This document shows, in pieces, positions 43,173-53,156 of a DNA stretch of 64,000 bases. Each line of letters starts with the position of its first letter. The first letter of the stretch is position 1. This stretch comes from Sulfitobacter sp. THAF37 (lineage in GTDB: Bacteria > Pseudomonadota > Alphaproteobacteria > Rhodobacterales > Rhodobacteraceae): NCBI RefSeq assembly GCF_009363555.1, contig NZ_CP045372.1, positions 868,001-932,000 of the forward strand, given 5' to 3'. A model generated the notes under the pieces. The model was not told the DNA's origin. It did no database searches and saw nothing but the letters and a program-made list of their open reading frames with translations. Both the position numbers and the translations under genes were made by a program.

Positions 43173-43654
43173 CAGCCCGATCGCTCATCTTCTGGCGGGA
43201 CGAAAGCGGCGCGGCGCTGGTAGAATTCGGCATGCTTCTCCCGACGCTGCTGCTCTTTGTCGGGCTTTGCGTCGAAGGCACCCGGACCTACTGGTCCTAC
43301 CAGACCACCATTACGGGTGTCCGGGACGCCACCCGTTATCTCAGCCGGGTTGTGGACCGCGACATCTGCCAGAACGGCGGGTCGGTCACTGTCTGGAACG
43401 ACAAGTTGACCGAGATTGTCCGCACCAGCCAGTCAGGCGAGGGCGTTTTTCCGCGCGCCGTGTCGGTCAGCGGTGTCAGCGCCAGCCTGTCCTGCCGCAA
43501 TTCCGGTCTGCGCGGCGGGGCTACCGGCGTGGCCACCGTAAGCGCCAGCCTGCAGATCGGGGTGCCCTTCGCATCGCTGTTCAGCCTGGCGGGCGTCGAT
43601 GCGACCTCCGTCAGCACGAATGTGACCGACAGCACGAGGATTCTGGGCCTGTGA
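43169..43654 (+). CDS. tadE: TadE-like minor pseudopilin
   Basis: 161 residues with a pseudopilin-type N-terminus: ESG|AALVEFGMLLPTLLLFVGL, Glu at +5. The periplasmic part has two cysteines (DICQNGG, LSCRNSG). It would be processed by CpaA and take part in pilus assembly. Its stop overlaps the GTG start of the next gene. Confidence 0.88.
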   Translation: MTARSLIFWRDESGAALVEFGMLLPTLLLFVGLCVEGTRTYWSYQTTITGVRDATRYLSRVVDRDICQNGGSVTVWNDKLTEIVRTSQSGEGVFPRAVSVSGVSASLSCRNSGLRGGATGVATVSASLQIGVPFASLFSLAGVDATSVSTNVTDSTRILGL

Positions 43655-44277
43655 AACGCCGTGCATGCATAAACCTGCCCCGGTTCGCCCGAGATGAGGA
43701 TGGCGCGACGCTGGTCGAATTCGCCGTGGTGCTCAGCATCTTCATTTTCATGATCTTCACGCTGATCGACTTTGCCCGCCTGGGGTTTTCGAATGTGATG
43801 GCGGAAAAGGCGACGGAAAAAGCCGTCAGGATGGCTGTCGTGCGCGCACCCGCCTGCCCTGACGTGGCGCGCGTCAACCAGCGCGGCCTGATCGGGGTCG
43901 TCTCGCTGGACCTGCCGAACGGTACCTCCTGCGAGGCAAGAAACGGCCTGTGTCAGGACGTTGGTGTCGTGTCCTGCACAGGCACGACCGACAATGCCAC
44001 CGCCGCCTTCATCTGGGACCGCGTCCGCCCGCTGCTGCCGAACACCGCCCGCCCGGAAAACCTGCGGTTTTCCTATAGCTTCGATCAAAGCCTGAACCGC
44101 GTCGCCGCCGCATATGTGCCGGTCGTGACCGTGGAGCTCGTGTCGTTGCGTTTCGATTTCATCTCCCCTCTCGGTGCGCTGGCGGATTTCGCCAGCAACT
44201 CAAAGGGCAGCACACTGGGCGAAGGGTTCACCTTTCCCGCCATGAGCGCCTCGTTGCCTGCCGAAACCATCAACTAG
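43651..44277 (+). CDS. TadE/TadF-like minor pseudopilin
   Basis: 208 residues from a GTG at 43651 (GTGA overlap with tadE). The pseudopilin helix follows EDG|ATLVEFAVVLSIFIFMIFTLIDFARLG. Four cysteines (APACPDV, TSCEARNGLC, VVSCTG) resemble those of the TadF group. The open frame extends far upstream, but those codons are antiparallel reading of tadE. Confidence 0.85.
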   Translation: MKRRACINLPRFARDEDGATLVEFAVVLSIFIFMIFTLIDFARLGFSNVMAEKATEKAVRMAVVRAPACPDVARVNQRGLIGVVSLDLPNGTSCEARNGLCQDVGVVSCTGTTDNATAAFIWDRVRPLLPNTARPENLRFSYSFDQSLNRVAAAYVPVVTVELVSLRFDFISPLGALADFASNSKGSTLGEGFTFPAMSASLPAETIN

Positions 44278-44286
44278 GACATCCGC

Positions 44287-45567
44287 ATGACCATTGCCCT
44301 TCAAGACATAGAAAAGCAGGTTGCCGCGGCGATCGCGGCGCAGGACCGCCGGGATACGGCCCCGCGCACCAATGTCATCATCGCGGTACAGAACCCCGAG
44401 CTTGGCCGCCATCTGAGTGACGAAATGGGCCAGGACCCCAGCGTCGCGGGGACAGTGGTACACGGCCCGCTGGCAGACGTGCTGATGTCCGACGACCTGG
44501 AACTGGACCGGATCGACATCATCGCCTTCGAGGTCGGCACTGACGCCGAAGCCGACTTTGCAGCCCTGAAACGGGTCGAGGACATGCTGACCTGTCCGCA
44601 GTTCATCGCCGTTTCAACCCGCCCTCTGCCCGACGACATCCGCAACGCGATGCTGGACTGCGGCGTGCATGACATGCTGGTGGTGAAACCGGGGCAGTCC
44701 GCAGACCATGCAGAACGCGCACCGCAGGAACCGCCGCGCGACATCCCGTCACCCGCGACCGGCCCGGAAACGACCCTGCCGGAAGAGATCCGCAACGACG
44801 GCGACATGGTCGCCGCAGGCCACGGCGATGTGACAGTGATGCTGCGGGCGCGCGGCGGTGCAGGTGCCTCCACCGTGGCCGTGAACCTGGCCGCAGCGAT
44901 CGCGCAGGAGTCGAAACCGGGCAGCACCGCCCTGGTCGATCTGGATATTCAGAACGGCGCCATTGCCCTGATGCTGGACCTGCCGGATTCGGACCAGGCG
45001 ACCCGCTTCGTCCGGGGCGACGTGATCCCCGATGCAGCCTTTCTCGACGACGCCATGGCGCGACACGCCAGCGGTTTGGACGTCCTGACCGCGCCGGATG
45101 TGTTTGCGCCCCTGTCCGCGATTTCACCCCAGGACATGGTCACGCTGATCTCCGCGCTCAAAACGCGCTACGACAACATCGTCATCGACATGCCCCAGAC
45201 CATCGTGGATTGGATGGACCCGGTGCTGGCCAATGCATCGCGGGTCCTGGTGGTCAGCGACATGTCGTTGCCGTCCGTCCGGCGGACGCGGCGGCTGATC
45301 GACCTGATCGCCGAAGAGCACATGACATTGCCGATCAAGGTTGTAATGAACTTCGAAAAGAAACCCCTGGTCACGACAGAGGCCCACAAGGAGGCGGCCC
45401 AGCTCATCGGTCGTCCGCTGATCCATTGGATCCCGGCAGATGCACGGGCGACGAAACGCGCGGTCGACCTTGGCAGGCCGGTGATCATCAGCGGCAAAAG
45501 GTCGGGCCCGGCGCGCGCAATGGTTGCGCTGAAAAAGACACTCTTTGCCAGCGCAGCGAGAGGGTAA
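44287..45567 (+). CDS. cpaE: CpaE/TadZ pilus localisation ATPase
   Basis: 426 residues. The N-terminal 150 form a receiver-like domain without phosphorylation motif; a ParA/MinD-like domain follows with a deviant Walker A (ARGGAGASTVAVNLAAAI), LVDLDIQNGAIALML and NIVIDMPQTIVDWM. TadZ/CpaE places the Tad machine at the cell pole. Nine bases after the previous gene. Confidence 0.9.
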   Translation: MTIALQDIEKQVAAAIAAQDRRDTAPRTNVIIAVQNPELGRHLSDEMGQDPSVAGTVVHGPLADVLMSDDLELDRIDIIAFEVGTDAEADFAALKRVEDMLTCPQFIAVSTRPLPDDIRNAMLDCGVHDMLVVKPGQSADHAERAPQEPPRDIPSPATGPETTLPEEIRNDGDMVAAGHGDVTVMLRARGGAGASTVAVNLAAAIAQESKPGSTALVDLDIQNGAIALMLDLPDSDQATRFVRGDVIPDAAFLDDAMARHASGLDVLTAPDVFAPLSAISPQDMVTLISALKTRYDNIVIDMPQTIVDWMDPVLANASRVLVVSDMSLPSVRRTRRLIDLIAEEHMTLPIKVVMNFEKKPLVTTEAHKEAAQLIGRPLIHWIPADARATKRAVDLGRPVIISGKRSGPARAMVALKKTLFASAARG

Positions 45568-45571
45568 GCGT

Positions 45572-46975
45572 ATGTTCAAGTCCTTCAACGCCAACAGACC
45601 CGCAAGAACGGTGCCCGCCCCGGCACAAACCACTGTGCAGGAGCATCCCGGACATCGCCCCGCGCCGAAGCCCGAAGCGCCGCCCGCTGCCTCGCCTGCC
45701 GGTGGTCCCGATAGCAGCCTGAAAAGCGAACTTCACACCCTGTTGCTGGAACAGTTGAACCTGACGGTCCTGGAAAAGGTCAGCAAGGAAGATCTGCGGC
45801 GCGAGATTGCCACACTTGCCGCGCAGTATTTTCAGGACCGGGGCCAGCAGCTGCCGTCGGTCGTGTTCCAGACGCTGATGGACGAACTGCTGGACGAAGT
45901 GCTGGGTCTTGGCCCGCTGGAACCGCTGCTCGCGGACCCCACGATCAGCGATATTCTGGTGAACGGCACCGACAAGGTCTTTGTCGAGCGCCGCGGTTTG
46001 CTGGAGCGGACGAATGTTCATTTCCGCGACGAACGCCACCTGCTGCGCATCATCGACAAGATCGTGTCGAGCGTCGGTCGCCGCATCGACGAAAGCCAGC
46101 CCTGGGTCGATGCCCGGCTTGAGGACGGCAGCCGTGTGAACGCGATCATCCGCCCCTGCGCCATCGACGGGCCCAGCCTGTCGATCCGAAAATTCTCGCG
46201 CACCCCGCTGCACATGGATAAGCTGCTGGAGCATAACGCCCTGTCCAAACCCGCGGCGAAGTTTCTCGAAGCGGCGGTGAGGGGCCGGATGAACATCCTG
46301 ATTTCCGGCGGCACCGGGTCCGGCAAGACAACCATGTTGAACGCATTGTCAGCCTTCATCGACCCCCGACACCGCATGGTCACGATCGAGGACGCCGCCG
46401 AGCTTCAGCTGCAGCAAGAGCACGTCGTCCGGCTTGAAACGCGCCCGGCAAATGCCGAAGGCAAGGGCCGCATCACCCAGCGCGACCTGCTGATCAACGC
46501 TCTGCGGATGCGCCCCGACCGGATCATGGTGGGCGAAGTACGCGGCAACGAAGCCTTTGACATGTTGCAGGCGATGAACACCGGTCACGACGGGTCCATG
46601 ACCACGATCCACGCCAATACCGCCCGCGACGCGATCAGCCGCCTGGAACAGATGGTCACGATGATCGGCGGGGATTTCCCTATGCAGGCGGTCCGCTCGC
46701 AGGTGGCCGCGGGCCTGCAACTGGTGCTGCAGCTCAACCGCCTGTCGGACGGGCGCCGCAAAGTGACCAGCATTTCGGAGATCGTCGGCCTGGAAGGCGA
46801 CACCGTGATGATGCAGGACATCTTCGTATTCAAGAAGATGGGCGTCGACGACGACGGCAATGTCAGGGGCCGGATGATGGCCACCGGCATACGCCCACAC
46901 TGCTTCGAGGCGTTGATGTCGTCAGGGGTCGATCTGGCCAGCGACGCGTTCTCGATGATGGAAGAAGTCGCCTGA
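45572..46975 (+). CDS. cpaF: Tad secretion ATPase CpaF/TadA
   Basis: 467 residues of a PilT/VirB11-type hexameric ATPase. A helical N-terminal domain ([26 protein letters not shown]) precedes Walker [13 protein letters not shown], the Asp box [14 protein letters not shown], Walker [20 protein letters not shown] and the His box [13 protein letters not shown]. It powers pilin extrusion and retraction. The ATG at 45572 has GAGAGGG upstream. Confidence 0.95.
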   Translation: MFKSFNANRPARTVPAPAQTTVQEHPGHRPAPKPEAPPAASPAGGPDSSLKSELHTLLLEQLNLTVLEKVSKEDLRREIATLAAQYFQDRGQQLPSVVFQTLMDELLDEVLGLGPLEPLLADPTISDILVNGTDKVFVERRGLLERTNVHFRDERHLLRIIDKIVSSVGRRIDESQPWVDARLEDGSRVNAIIRPCAIDGPSLSIRKFSRTPLHMDKLLEHNALSKPAAKFLEAAVRGRMNILISGGTGSGKTTMLNALSAFIDPRHRMVTIEDAAELQLQQEHVVRLETRPANAEGKGRITQRDLLINALRMRPDRIMVGEVRGNEAFDMLQAMNTGHDGSMTTIHANTARDAISRLEQMVTMIGGDFPMQAVRSQVAAGLQLVLQLNRLSDGRRKVTSISEIVGLEGDTVMMQDIFVFKKMGVDDDGNVRGRMMATGIRPHCFEALMSSGVDLASDAFSMMEEVA

Positions 46976-47937
46976 TGCCCAGCGACACGTCCCTTTCCCT
47001 GATCTGGTTTCTCGCGGGCGCGGGCTTGCTGATGCTCGCGGTCGTGGCAATCCGGATGATCTTCGCTCCGGAAAACCGGCAGGAACGGACAGCGGCCAAG
47101 CGGCTGAAGGGGATGCGACCGCAGACCGGCCACGGCATTGCAGAGGCAATGGTGCGCAAGCAGGTTCAGAGGGCGACAGGTCTCAGGGTGCCCTTTGTCG
47201 GCGACCCGGCCCTTCTGGTGCGTCGCGCCGGATTCCAAGGCAGAGAGCCGCTGATCCTCCTGACCGTGGCCCTGCTCGCCCTCGGTCTTGGGATAGCGAT
47301 TTCCTTGCGGATTAGCCCGATGATCGCCTATCCGGCAGGCGTCGTCATCGCAGTCTGGCTGGTGAAATCCTTCCTCCAGAAGCGCCATGCCAAAAGGGTA
47401 GATGCGCTGACCCAACAGCTGCCCGACGCGCTGGACCTGATGATGCGGGGCCTGCGCATCGGCCACCCTGTCAGCGCCACGATCTCCAACGTGGGACGCA
47501 CAATGGCGGACCCGATCGGCGCCGAGTTTCGCCAGCTGGCAGAGCAGATCAGTCACGGTGATTACCTGACCGACGCCTTCACCGATTTCGCGGATCGGGT
47601 GGGCCAGGAGGATGTCGAGTATCTGGCCGTGTCCATCCGCATCCAGCACGGCACTGGCGGCAATCTGGCCGACATGCTGGGGACGTTGTCCAAGGTGGTG
47701 CGCGACCGGATCGTCATGCGGCGACGGGTGCGGGCGATTTCGTCCGAAGGGCGCATGTCGGCTTACGTGCTCTCCGCACTTCCGGTGCTGATTTACGTGA
47801 TCACGTCATACACCGCGCCGGACTACTACGGCGCAATCAGCGATGACCCGATGTACCAGCCCATCGCGATCACGATCATCCTGCTGATCGTGGCTAATTT
47901 CCTTGCCCTGCGCAAGCTTGTAACCTTCAAGATCTAG
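46975..47937 (+). CDS. tadB: Tad inner-membrane protein TadB
   Basis: 320 residues, T2SSF-domain protein with an N-terminal helix, two helices around 95-135, a cytoplasmic T2SSF core (QLPDALDLMMRGLRIGHPVSATISNVGRTMADP, then GTGGNLADMLGTLSKVVRDR) and two C-terminal helices. Forms the platform with TadC. Start overlaps the cpaF stop (TGATG). Confidence 0.93.
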   Translation: MPSDTSLSLIWFLAGAGLLMLAVVAIRMIFAPENRQERTAAKRLKGMRPQTGHGIAEAMVRKQVQRATGLRVPFVGDPALLVRRAGFQGREPLILLTVALLALGLGIAISLRISPMIAYPAGVVIAVWLVKSFLQKRHAKRVDALTQQLPDALDLMMRGLRIGHPVSATISNVGRTMADPIGAEFRQLAEQISHGDYLTDAFTDFADRVGQEDVEYLAVSIRIQHGTGGNLADMLGTLSKVVRDRIVMRRRVRAISSEGRMSAYVLSALPVLIYVITSYTAPDYYGAISDDPMYQPIAITIILLIVANFLALRKLVTFKI

Positions 47938-47945
47938 GGCTCTCC

Positions 47946-48929
47946 ATGCATTCCGCCTCTCTTCTCACTGACGCCACGCTCTATGCCTCGCCGCAGACGC
48001 TGATCCTGTTTGCGGCGCTGGCGGCCTTTGCGATGCTGCTCTTCGCCGCTGTGGGTTTCGTGCAGACCCGCGACCATTCCGCTTCCCGGATGCGCGCATT
48101 GTCCGTCGCGATGAACGACGGTCGATCGACCCTGACAAAGGGCCGCGAATCCGCCCCTCGCGGGTTGAAGAAGGCGCTGATCCCGGAGGACCCGTCGGAG
48201 CGCGCGCAGATCCGGTTTCAGCTGGCCAAGGCGGGCTTTGACCGCGCCGATTCGGTCGAGATCTTTTTTCTCGTGCGACTGTGCCTGGCGCTTTTTCCGC
48301 CGTTGGCGGTTTTCTCCGCAGTCTTTCTGGCACAGGCTGGCCTGCTGCCCGCGATCCTCGCCGATAAGGTCGAAGCCACGTCCAGACTGCGCCTGCTTCA
48401 GATCGCGGCCATCGGTGCCGGTATTGGGTTCTACGGGCCGGGCTTCTGGCTCTACTCCAGGATCAAAGCGCGCAAGGACAAGATTTCCAAGGCATTTCCG
48501 AACGCGCTTGACCTCGTGCAGATCTCCGTCGAAGCCGGTCTGGGATTTGACGCCGCGATCAACCGGGTTGGAAACGAGCTGGGCCGGGTGACGCCGGAAA
48601 TCGCATATGAGTTCCTTTTGCTGCAACTGGAAATCCAGGCCGGACGCGACCGCGAAAGCGCCCTGTTCGACATGGCTGAACGGATGGGCATCGACGAGGC
48701 GCGTTCCTTTGCCCTCGTCATCGCCCAGTCCTTGCAGTTCGGCACCAGCCTGACAGTCGCGCTCAAGACCTATGCCATCGAGATGCGGCAGATGCGCGAA
48801 CTTGCAGCGCAGGAAAAGGCCAACAAGCTGCCGGTGCAGATGTCCGGCGTGATGTCGGTGCTGATGCTGCCCGCGCTGTTCCTGATCACCCTGACGCCGA
48901 TCATCATCCGCTATATGGCGATCTACTGA
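47946..48929 (+). CDS. tadC: Tad inner-membrane protein TadC
   Basis: 327 residues, the second T2SSF-domain platform protein. NALDLVQISVEAGLGFDAAINRVGNELG and FALVIAQSLQFGTSLTVALKTYAIEMRQMRE are the diagnostic parts. Last gene of the tad operon; it converges with gspD with 18 bases between the stops. Confidence 0.93.
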   Translation: MHSASLLTDATLYASPQTLILFAALAAFAMLLFAAVGFVQTRDHSASRMRALSVAMNDGRSTLTKGRESAPRGLKKALIPEDPSERAQIRFQLAKAGFDRADSVEIFFLVRLCLALFPPLAVFSAVFLAQAGLLPAILADKVEATSRLRLLQIAAIGAGIGFYGPGFWLYSRIKARKDKISKAFPNALDLVQISVEAGLGFDAAINRVGNELGRVTPEIAYEFLLLQLEIQAGRDRESALFDMAERMGIDEARSFALVIAQSLQFGTSLTVALKTYAIEMRQMRELAAQEKANKLPVQMSGVMSVLMLPALFLITLTPIIIRYMAIY

Positions 48930-48947
48930 TCCGCCAGCGCCGTAACT

Positions 48948-50894
48948 TCAGTAAAGTCCCTCGATCTCCAGCGGCAGCTGGCGGACCTTCTGCTGCTTGA
49001 GGATGGTCTTGGGCGGTTCGGTCACATCCGCGGACTTCAGCCGTTGATACCGGCTTTGCGCGGCAGTCTGCACATCGTGCTTGTTGCGCAGGATGGTGGG
49101 GCGCAGGAACACGAACAAGGTGCGCTGCGTGTTGCGGGCGTTGCGCGATTTGAACAATTCCCCGACCACGGGAATGTCCCCCAAACCCGGCACCTTGCTG
49201 GTGCCGTTGGTACGGTCGTCAGTGATCAACCCGCCCAGTACAACAGTACCGCGATTGTCCGCCATGACGGTCGTGTTGATCACACGGCGGTTCGTGATCA
49301 GGTCGGCGGCCCCTTCCACGTTGGTGCCGAGAAGGTTCGATATCTCTTGCTCGATGGTCAGCTGCACCACGCCACCGGCGGTGATGCGTGGCACCACGTT
49401 CATGGTGATGCCCACATCCCGCCGTTCAATGGTGGTGAAGGGACTGACCGTGTTGCCATCGGTTGCGAATGTGCCTGTCCGGAAAGGCACGTTCTGCCCC
49501 ACAACGATGGTTGCCGGTTCGTTGTCCAGCGTCGTGACCGATGGGGTGGACAACAATCGCGCGCGGGTCGACTGGGCCAATGCCTGCACCAATATGCCGA
49601 AGTCATTGCCGCCCGCGCCGATCGACAATCCTGTCGACAGGGCAGACCCCTGCGGCACGCCGACCGCCGACAGGATCGCGCCCAGCGACGCGCCGCCGCC
49701 ATTGTTGAAGGATGTCGCCGCGATGCCGCCGCTGGGAATGTTCGGCCCAAGACCCAGCTGCACGCCCAACCGCTCGGCAACCTCGCCCGAGACCTCGACG
49801 ATGGCCGCCTCGATCATGACCTGCGGGCGCCGCACATCGAGCGCCTTGATCAGCTGCCCGACCTCCTGCACCTGACGGGCCGTCCCGCGCACGATGATGG
49901 AATTCGTTTCGACCGATGCGGTAATGGTCACGGGCTCGGGGTCGGACGCGCGGTCCAGCGCCACGAACCGGCCACCGGCGACCTCTTCGGCCTCGCCCTG
50001 ATCCTCGGCAACCGGGTTTGTCACATCGGTCACTTCGGTTACGTCGCCCAGGCTGCCCTTGACGATCTCGGTGATGATCGCCGCATCGCCGTACTGCAAA
50101 TTGAACACGGTGGTCGCGACGCTTGCACGCGGATCGTTCCGCGGTGTCACATCCATGGCCATCGCCAGATCGCGGATCTCCGCGATGTCAGAGGGTGTGC
50201 CGCGGACCAGAAGCAGGTTCGACCCGGTATCAACCGACAGCCGCGCACCGGTGCCGGCGGGTCCCAGCACTTCGAGAATGGCATTGCCCACCGTTCCCGC
50301 ATCGGCAGAACGAAAGCGGATCACCTCGGCCCGCACCTGAACGTCGCCGTCAAAGCTTTGTGCAATGGCGGTGATACGGTCCACGTTGGCGCGGGTATCG
50401 GTGATCACGACCGCGTTCGGGTCCTCCACCGCCTCGATATAGCCGCTCTCGGCGATCAGCGGTCGCAGCACCCGGACCGCCTCTGCCGAGGGCAGCCGGT
50501 TGAGCCGTAGCATCACGGTGACGAAATCCTGCTCTCCGGCAGACGGGGTTTCCTCCTGAGTCGGGCCGCTGACGGTGCGTGCCTCTCCTTCCGGCACGAC
50601 CTGCCAGATCGTTCCTGCCTGCACGGCGACGAACCCCCGCACCCGAAGGATGGACTGGAACAGCGACCAGACCCCTTCTCGGTCGAGCGCCTCTGCCGAG
50701 ACGACGGTGACGTCTCCGGTCAGGCCCGGGTCCAGAACCAGCGTCCGACCCGTGATCTCGGAGATCTGTTCGACAAGGACCGAAATCTCGGCGTCCCGCA
50801 GGTTGATCACAAAGGTTTCGTCATCCTGCGCGCGGGCAGGAAGCGCCAGAAGCAGCGTCAGCGCAAAGACGATCAGGGGGCGCAAGACTGTCAT
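48948..50894 (-). CDS. gspD: type II secretion outer-membrane secretin
   Basis: 648 residues with a signal peptide ending ARA. The N0 domain (VINLRDAEISVLVEQISEITGRTLVLDP) is followed by three N1-N3 repeats and the secretin barrel: VEVSGEVAERLGVQLGLG, LLSTPSVTTLDNEPATIVVGQNVPF, and VVPRITAGGVVQLTIEQEISNLLG with VVLGGLITDDR. It forms the outer-membrane channel. It overlaps gspC by four bases. No pilotin gene is adjacent. Confidence 0.95.
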   Translation of the reverse strand: MTVLRPLIVFALTLLLALPARAQDDETFVINLRDAEISVLVEQISEITGRTLVLDPGLTGDVTVVSAEALDREGVWSLFQSILRVRGFVAVQAGTIWQVVPEGEARTVSGPTQEETPSAGEQDFVTVMLRLNRLPSAEAVRVLRPLIAESGYIEAVEDPNAVVITDTRANVDRITAIAQSFDGDVQVRAEVIRFRSADAGTVGNAILEVLGPAGTGARLSVDTGSNLLLVRGTPSDIAEIRDLAMAMDVTPRNDPRASVATTVFNLQYGDAAIITEIVKGSLGDVTEVTDVTNPVAEDQGEAEEVAGGRFVALDRASDPEPVTITASVETNSIIVRGTARQVQEVGQLIKALDVRRPQVMIEAAIVEVSGEVAERLGVQLGLGPNIPSGGIAATSFNNGGGASLGAILSAVGVPQGSALSTGLSIGAGGNDFGILVQALAQSTRARLLSTPSVTTLDNEPATIVVGQNVPFRTGTFATDGNTVSPFTTIERRDVGITMNVVPRITAGGVVQLTIEQEISNLLGTNVEGAADLITNRRVINTTVMADNRGTVVLGGLITDDRTNGTSKVPGLGDIPVVGELFKSRNARNTQRTLFVFLRPTILRNKHDVQTAAQSRYQRLKSADVTEPPKTILKQQKVRQLPLEIEGLY

Positions 50895-51748
50895 TCCAGT
50901 GGAAACGACATCACGATAGTTCGGCCGTTCCTCTGGACTTCGATGCGGGCGACACCGGATGCGGCCACCGCATCATACAGCGCGCGGTCCTTTTCCACAT
51001 CTCCGATGGACTGCCCATTCACACTTGTCACAACATCTCCCGCCTGCAGACCCGCGCGATTGACGCCCGTGTCATGCTCTTCCGCGATCCTATACCCGTT
51101 TGGCGTCGGCACCAGACCTATTGTCTCAAGCACCTGAGCCGGGTTCGCCCTGATGCGATCCCGCCACAGGTCGATGTAGTCCTGCGTCGTAACCGGTTCG
51201 GCCTTTGCAGCCGCATCCACCCGTTCGCTGATGGTTCCCCCCTGACCGGAGGTCATCAGCGCCGCGAGCCTTTCCGCCCCGGTGGGCATCCGATCTTCTT
51301 CGGGACGTTCCGCGCCCTCGAACGTCAGGATGCGCGGCGTGCCCGACACATTCACCGTCACCCGATCCGAAGCGACGGAAATCAGGGTCGCATCCTCCCC
51401 CAGCTCATCCCCGGGGCGGTAGTTCGCCTCCTGCCCCTGCACGTCGATCAGGGCAAGCGACCGCGCGGGATCGTCGCGCACGATGACGCCCAGGAGGGTC
51501 ATCTGAAGCGCGGGCTGCGGCGCGGGTGCCTCCGCTTCGGGCACCGCCGCGCTGCCAAAGGGGGCAAAGGCCAGCGTCTGCCCCAGGTCCAGCGGCGGCC
51601 TGGCCGGTACGTCGGGCTGAAGCGGGGGGGACTGTGCGGGAATGACCGCGTGGTGTCCCCGAAGATGCCAGAACACGGGCGCCGCCGCCACGGCCACGCT
51701 TGAGATCAGCAGCACGGCCAGTGCCATTCGCAGATGGGTCAGCTTCAT
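50891..51748 (-). CDS. gspC: type II secretion protein C
   Basis: 285 residues: one N-terminal membrane helix (9-28), a homology region (LQMTLLGVIVRDDPARSLALIDVQGQE) that binds GspD, and a C-terminal PDZ domain (GYRIAEEHDTGVNRAGLQAGDVVTSVNGQSIGD). It links the inner platform to the secretin. Confidence 0.9.
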   Translation of the reverse strand: MKLTHLRMALAVLLISSVAVAAAPVFWHLRGHHAVIPAQSPPLQPDVPARPPLDLGQTLAFAPFGSAAVPEAEAPAPQPALQMTLLGVIVRDDPARSLALIDVQGQEANYRPGDELGEDATLISVASDRVTVNVSGTPRILTFEGAERPEEDRMPTGAERLAALMTSGQGGTISERVDAAAKAEPVTTQDYIDLWRDRIRANPAQVLETIGLVPTPNGYRIAEEHDTGVNRAGLQAGDVVTSVNGQSIGDVEKDRALYDAVAASGVARIEVQRNGRTIVMSFPLE

Positions 51749-52119
51749 GGCAACACCCCCACATCCAGATAACCGTCGAGCACTGCCAGTACCGCATCCG
51801 TATCCTCCCGCCCTGCCCGCAGGGTGACACGCTGCAAATCGGGGTCCGAGGTTTCGGACCGTTCGGTCCGGACAAAGAACCTGATGCCGTAAACAGTAAG
51901 CTCCGCCCGTTCCTCCGCTGCGGCGGTACCCAGCCGCAACCCGGCCAGATGATATTCCGCCGCCCAGCGCGCGGCAACGCGGTCGGTCACATCGCTGATC
52001 CGCGCCGTGTGGCTTTCGGCGGCACCAAGCAACGATACGGCCCCCAGGGCCAGCACCGCCATCGCCACCAGCGCCTCGATCAGGGTAAAGCCCCGGTCAG
52101 CCATCCCCGGGCCGCTCAT
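51745..52119 (-). CDS. gspI: type II secretion minor pseudopilin I
   Basis: 124 residues, prepilin-type start cleaved at G10|FTLIEALVAMAVLALGAVSLLGA with Glu at +5. The short C-domain and the conserved RVTL strand suit GspI. An alternative ATG lies at 52104. Overlaps gspC and gspH by four bases each. Confidence 0.85.
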   Translation of the reverse strand: MSGPGMADRGFTLIEALVAMAVLALGAVSLLGAAESHTARISDVTDRVAARWAAEYHLAGLRLGTAAAEERAELTVYGIRFFVRTERSETSDPDLQRVTLRAGREDTDAVLAVLDGYLDVGVLP

Positions 52120-52592
52120 GGCGTGGTCACGCGACGGGCGGTGATGCCGTCGAACAGGATTGCCCCCCGCGCGCCGCCTGCAACCTCCAGCGCCACAAGG
52201 GCCGGACCGCCCGCCTGCAGCAACAGATCGGGCGTCACCACCAGACTGCCCCGCCCTTCTTCACCGATACGCATCTCCATGCGGGCGGGCAGCCGGTGCG
52301 GGTGTGCCAGCACCGGCACAGGGTGCGGCACCCAGTCGTCGCCTTCGCGCACCTGAAAAGCATAGCCGTCATCCCGCCAGACCAGCGCCGCGCTGGTCCC
52401 GCGCAGCACGACTTCGTCCGCCAGGCGGTTCAGGCGGGATATCAGCAAATCCCCCTCGCGTGCCAAAACGTCGTTGCGACCGCCCGCTCCGACGCTGAGC
52501 GCTACAGCACTCGCCACCACGCCGATCAGCACAAGGACCACCAGCACCTCTACCAGGGTCACGCCCGTATCAGAGGGGCGCGGGCCAGTCAA
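52116..52592 (-). CDS. gspH: type II secretion minor pseudopilin H
   Basis: 158 residues from a TTG start that overlaps the gspG stop (TTGA). Prepilin site TG|VTLVEVLVVLVLIGVVAS with Glu at +5, then LISRLNRLADEVVLRGTSAALVWRDDGYAF, typical of GspH. Confidence 0.85.
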   Translation of the reverse strand: MTGPRPSDTGVTLVEVLVVLVLIGVVASAVALSVGAGGRNDVLAREGDLLISRLNRLADEVVLRGTSAALVWRDDGYAFQVREGDDWVPHPVPVLAHPHRLPARMEMRIGEEGRGSLVVTPDLLLQAGGPALVALEVAGGARGAILFDGITARRVTTP

Positions 52593-53080
52593 TTCGTCGC
52601 CTGCCGCTGACCGTGCACAATGTCTGCGGCAGTCCCGTCACCCCCCGGCGCCCCGTCAGAGCCGAGCGACACCAGATCGAAGCCGCCTGTATCACCCGGC
52701 GACCGGTAGACATAGCCGTTTCCCCAAGGATCGACAGGAACCGAGGGCAGGTAGCCGTCCGCCACCCAGTTCCGCGGTTCCGGCGGCGTGGTGGGTCGTT
52801 CTGCAAGTGCTTCCAGTCCCTGCGCGGTGGTCGGGTAATTCTGGTTGTCCAGGCGATAGAGTTCCAGCGCGGAGGCGATGGCCCGAATATCGGTCTGGGC
52901 AACTGTAACGCGTGCTTCATCCGGCCGGCCCACGACATTGGGCACGATGATCGCCGCGACCAGCGCAATGATCACCAGAACCACCATCATCTCGATCAGT
53001 GTGACACCCGCATCCGGCGGCGCGGCGGATGGTCCAACGCGGCGCCGGGTACGCAGTCTGCCGAAATGCTTGCTCATCAT
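52589..53080 (-). CDS. gspG: type II secretion major pseudopilin
   Basis: 163 residues. An unusually long basic leader of 25 residues precedes DAG|VTLIEMMVVLVIIALVAAIIVPN. The C-domain has the GspG pattern TDIRAIASALELYRLDNQNYPTTAQGLEAL and PVDPWGNGYVYRSPG, whose calcium-site region follows. Main building block of the pseudopilus. First gene of the leftward gsp arm, divergent from gspL across 76 bases. Confidence 0.95.
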   Translation of the reverse strand: MMSKHFGRLRTRRRVGPSAAPPDAGVTLIEMMVVLVIIALVAAIIVPNVVGRPDEARVTVAQTDIRAIASALELYRLDNQNYPTTAQGLEALAERPTTPPEPRNWVADGYLPSVPVDPWGNGYVYRSPGDTGGFDLVSLGSDGAPGGDGTAADIVHGQRQATN

Positions 53081-53156
53081 GAAACTGTTTGCCTTCTGAT
53101 TGCGTGGCTTTCACGATAGTATCTCAATAGCGGGAACCTTTAAAAGGCAAAAATTC

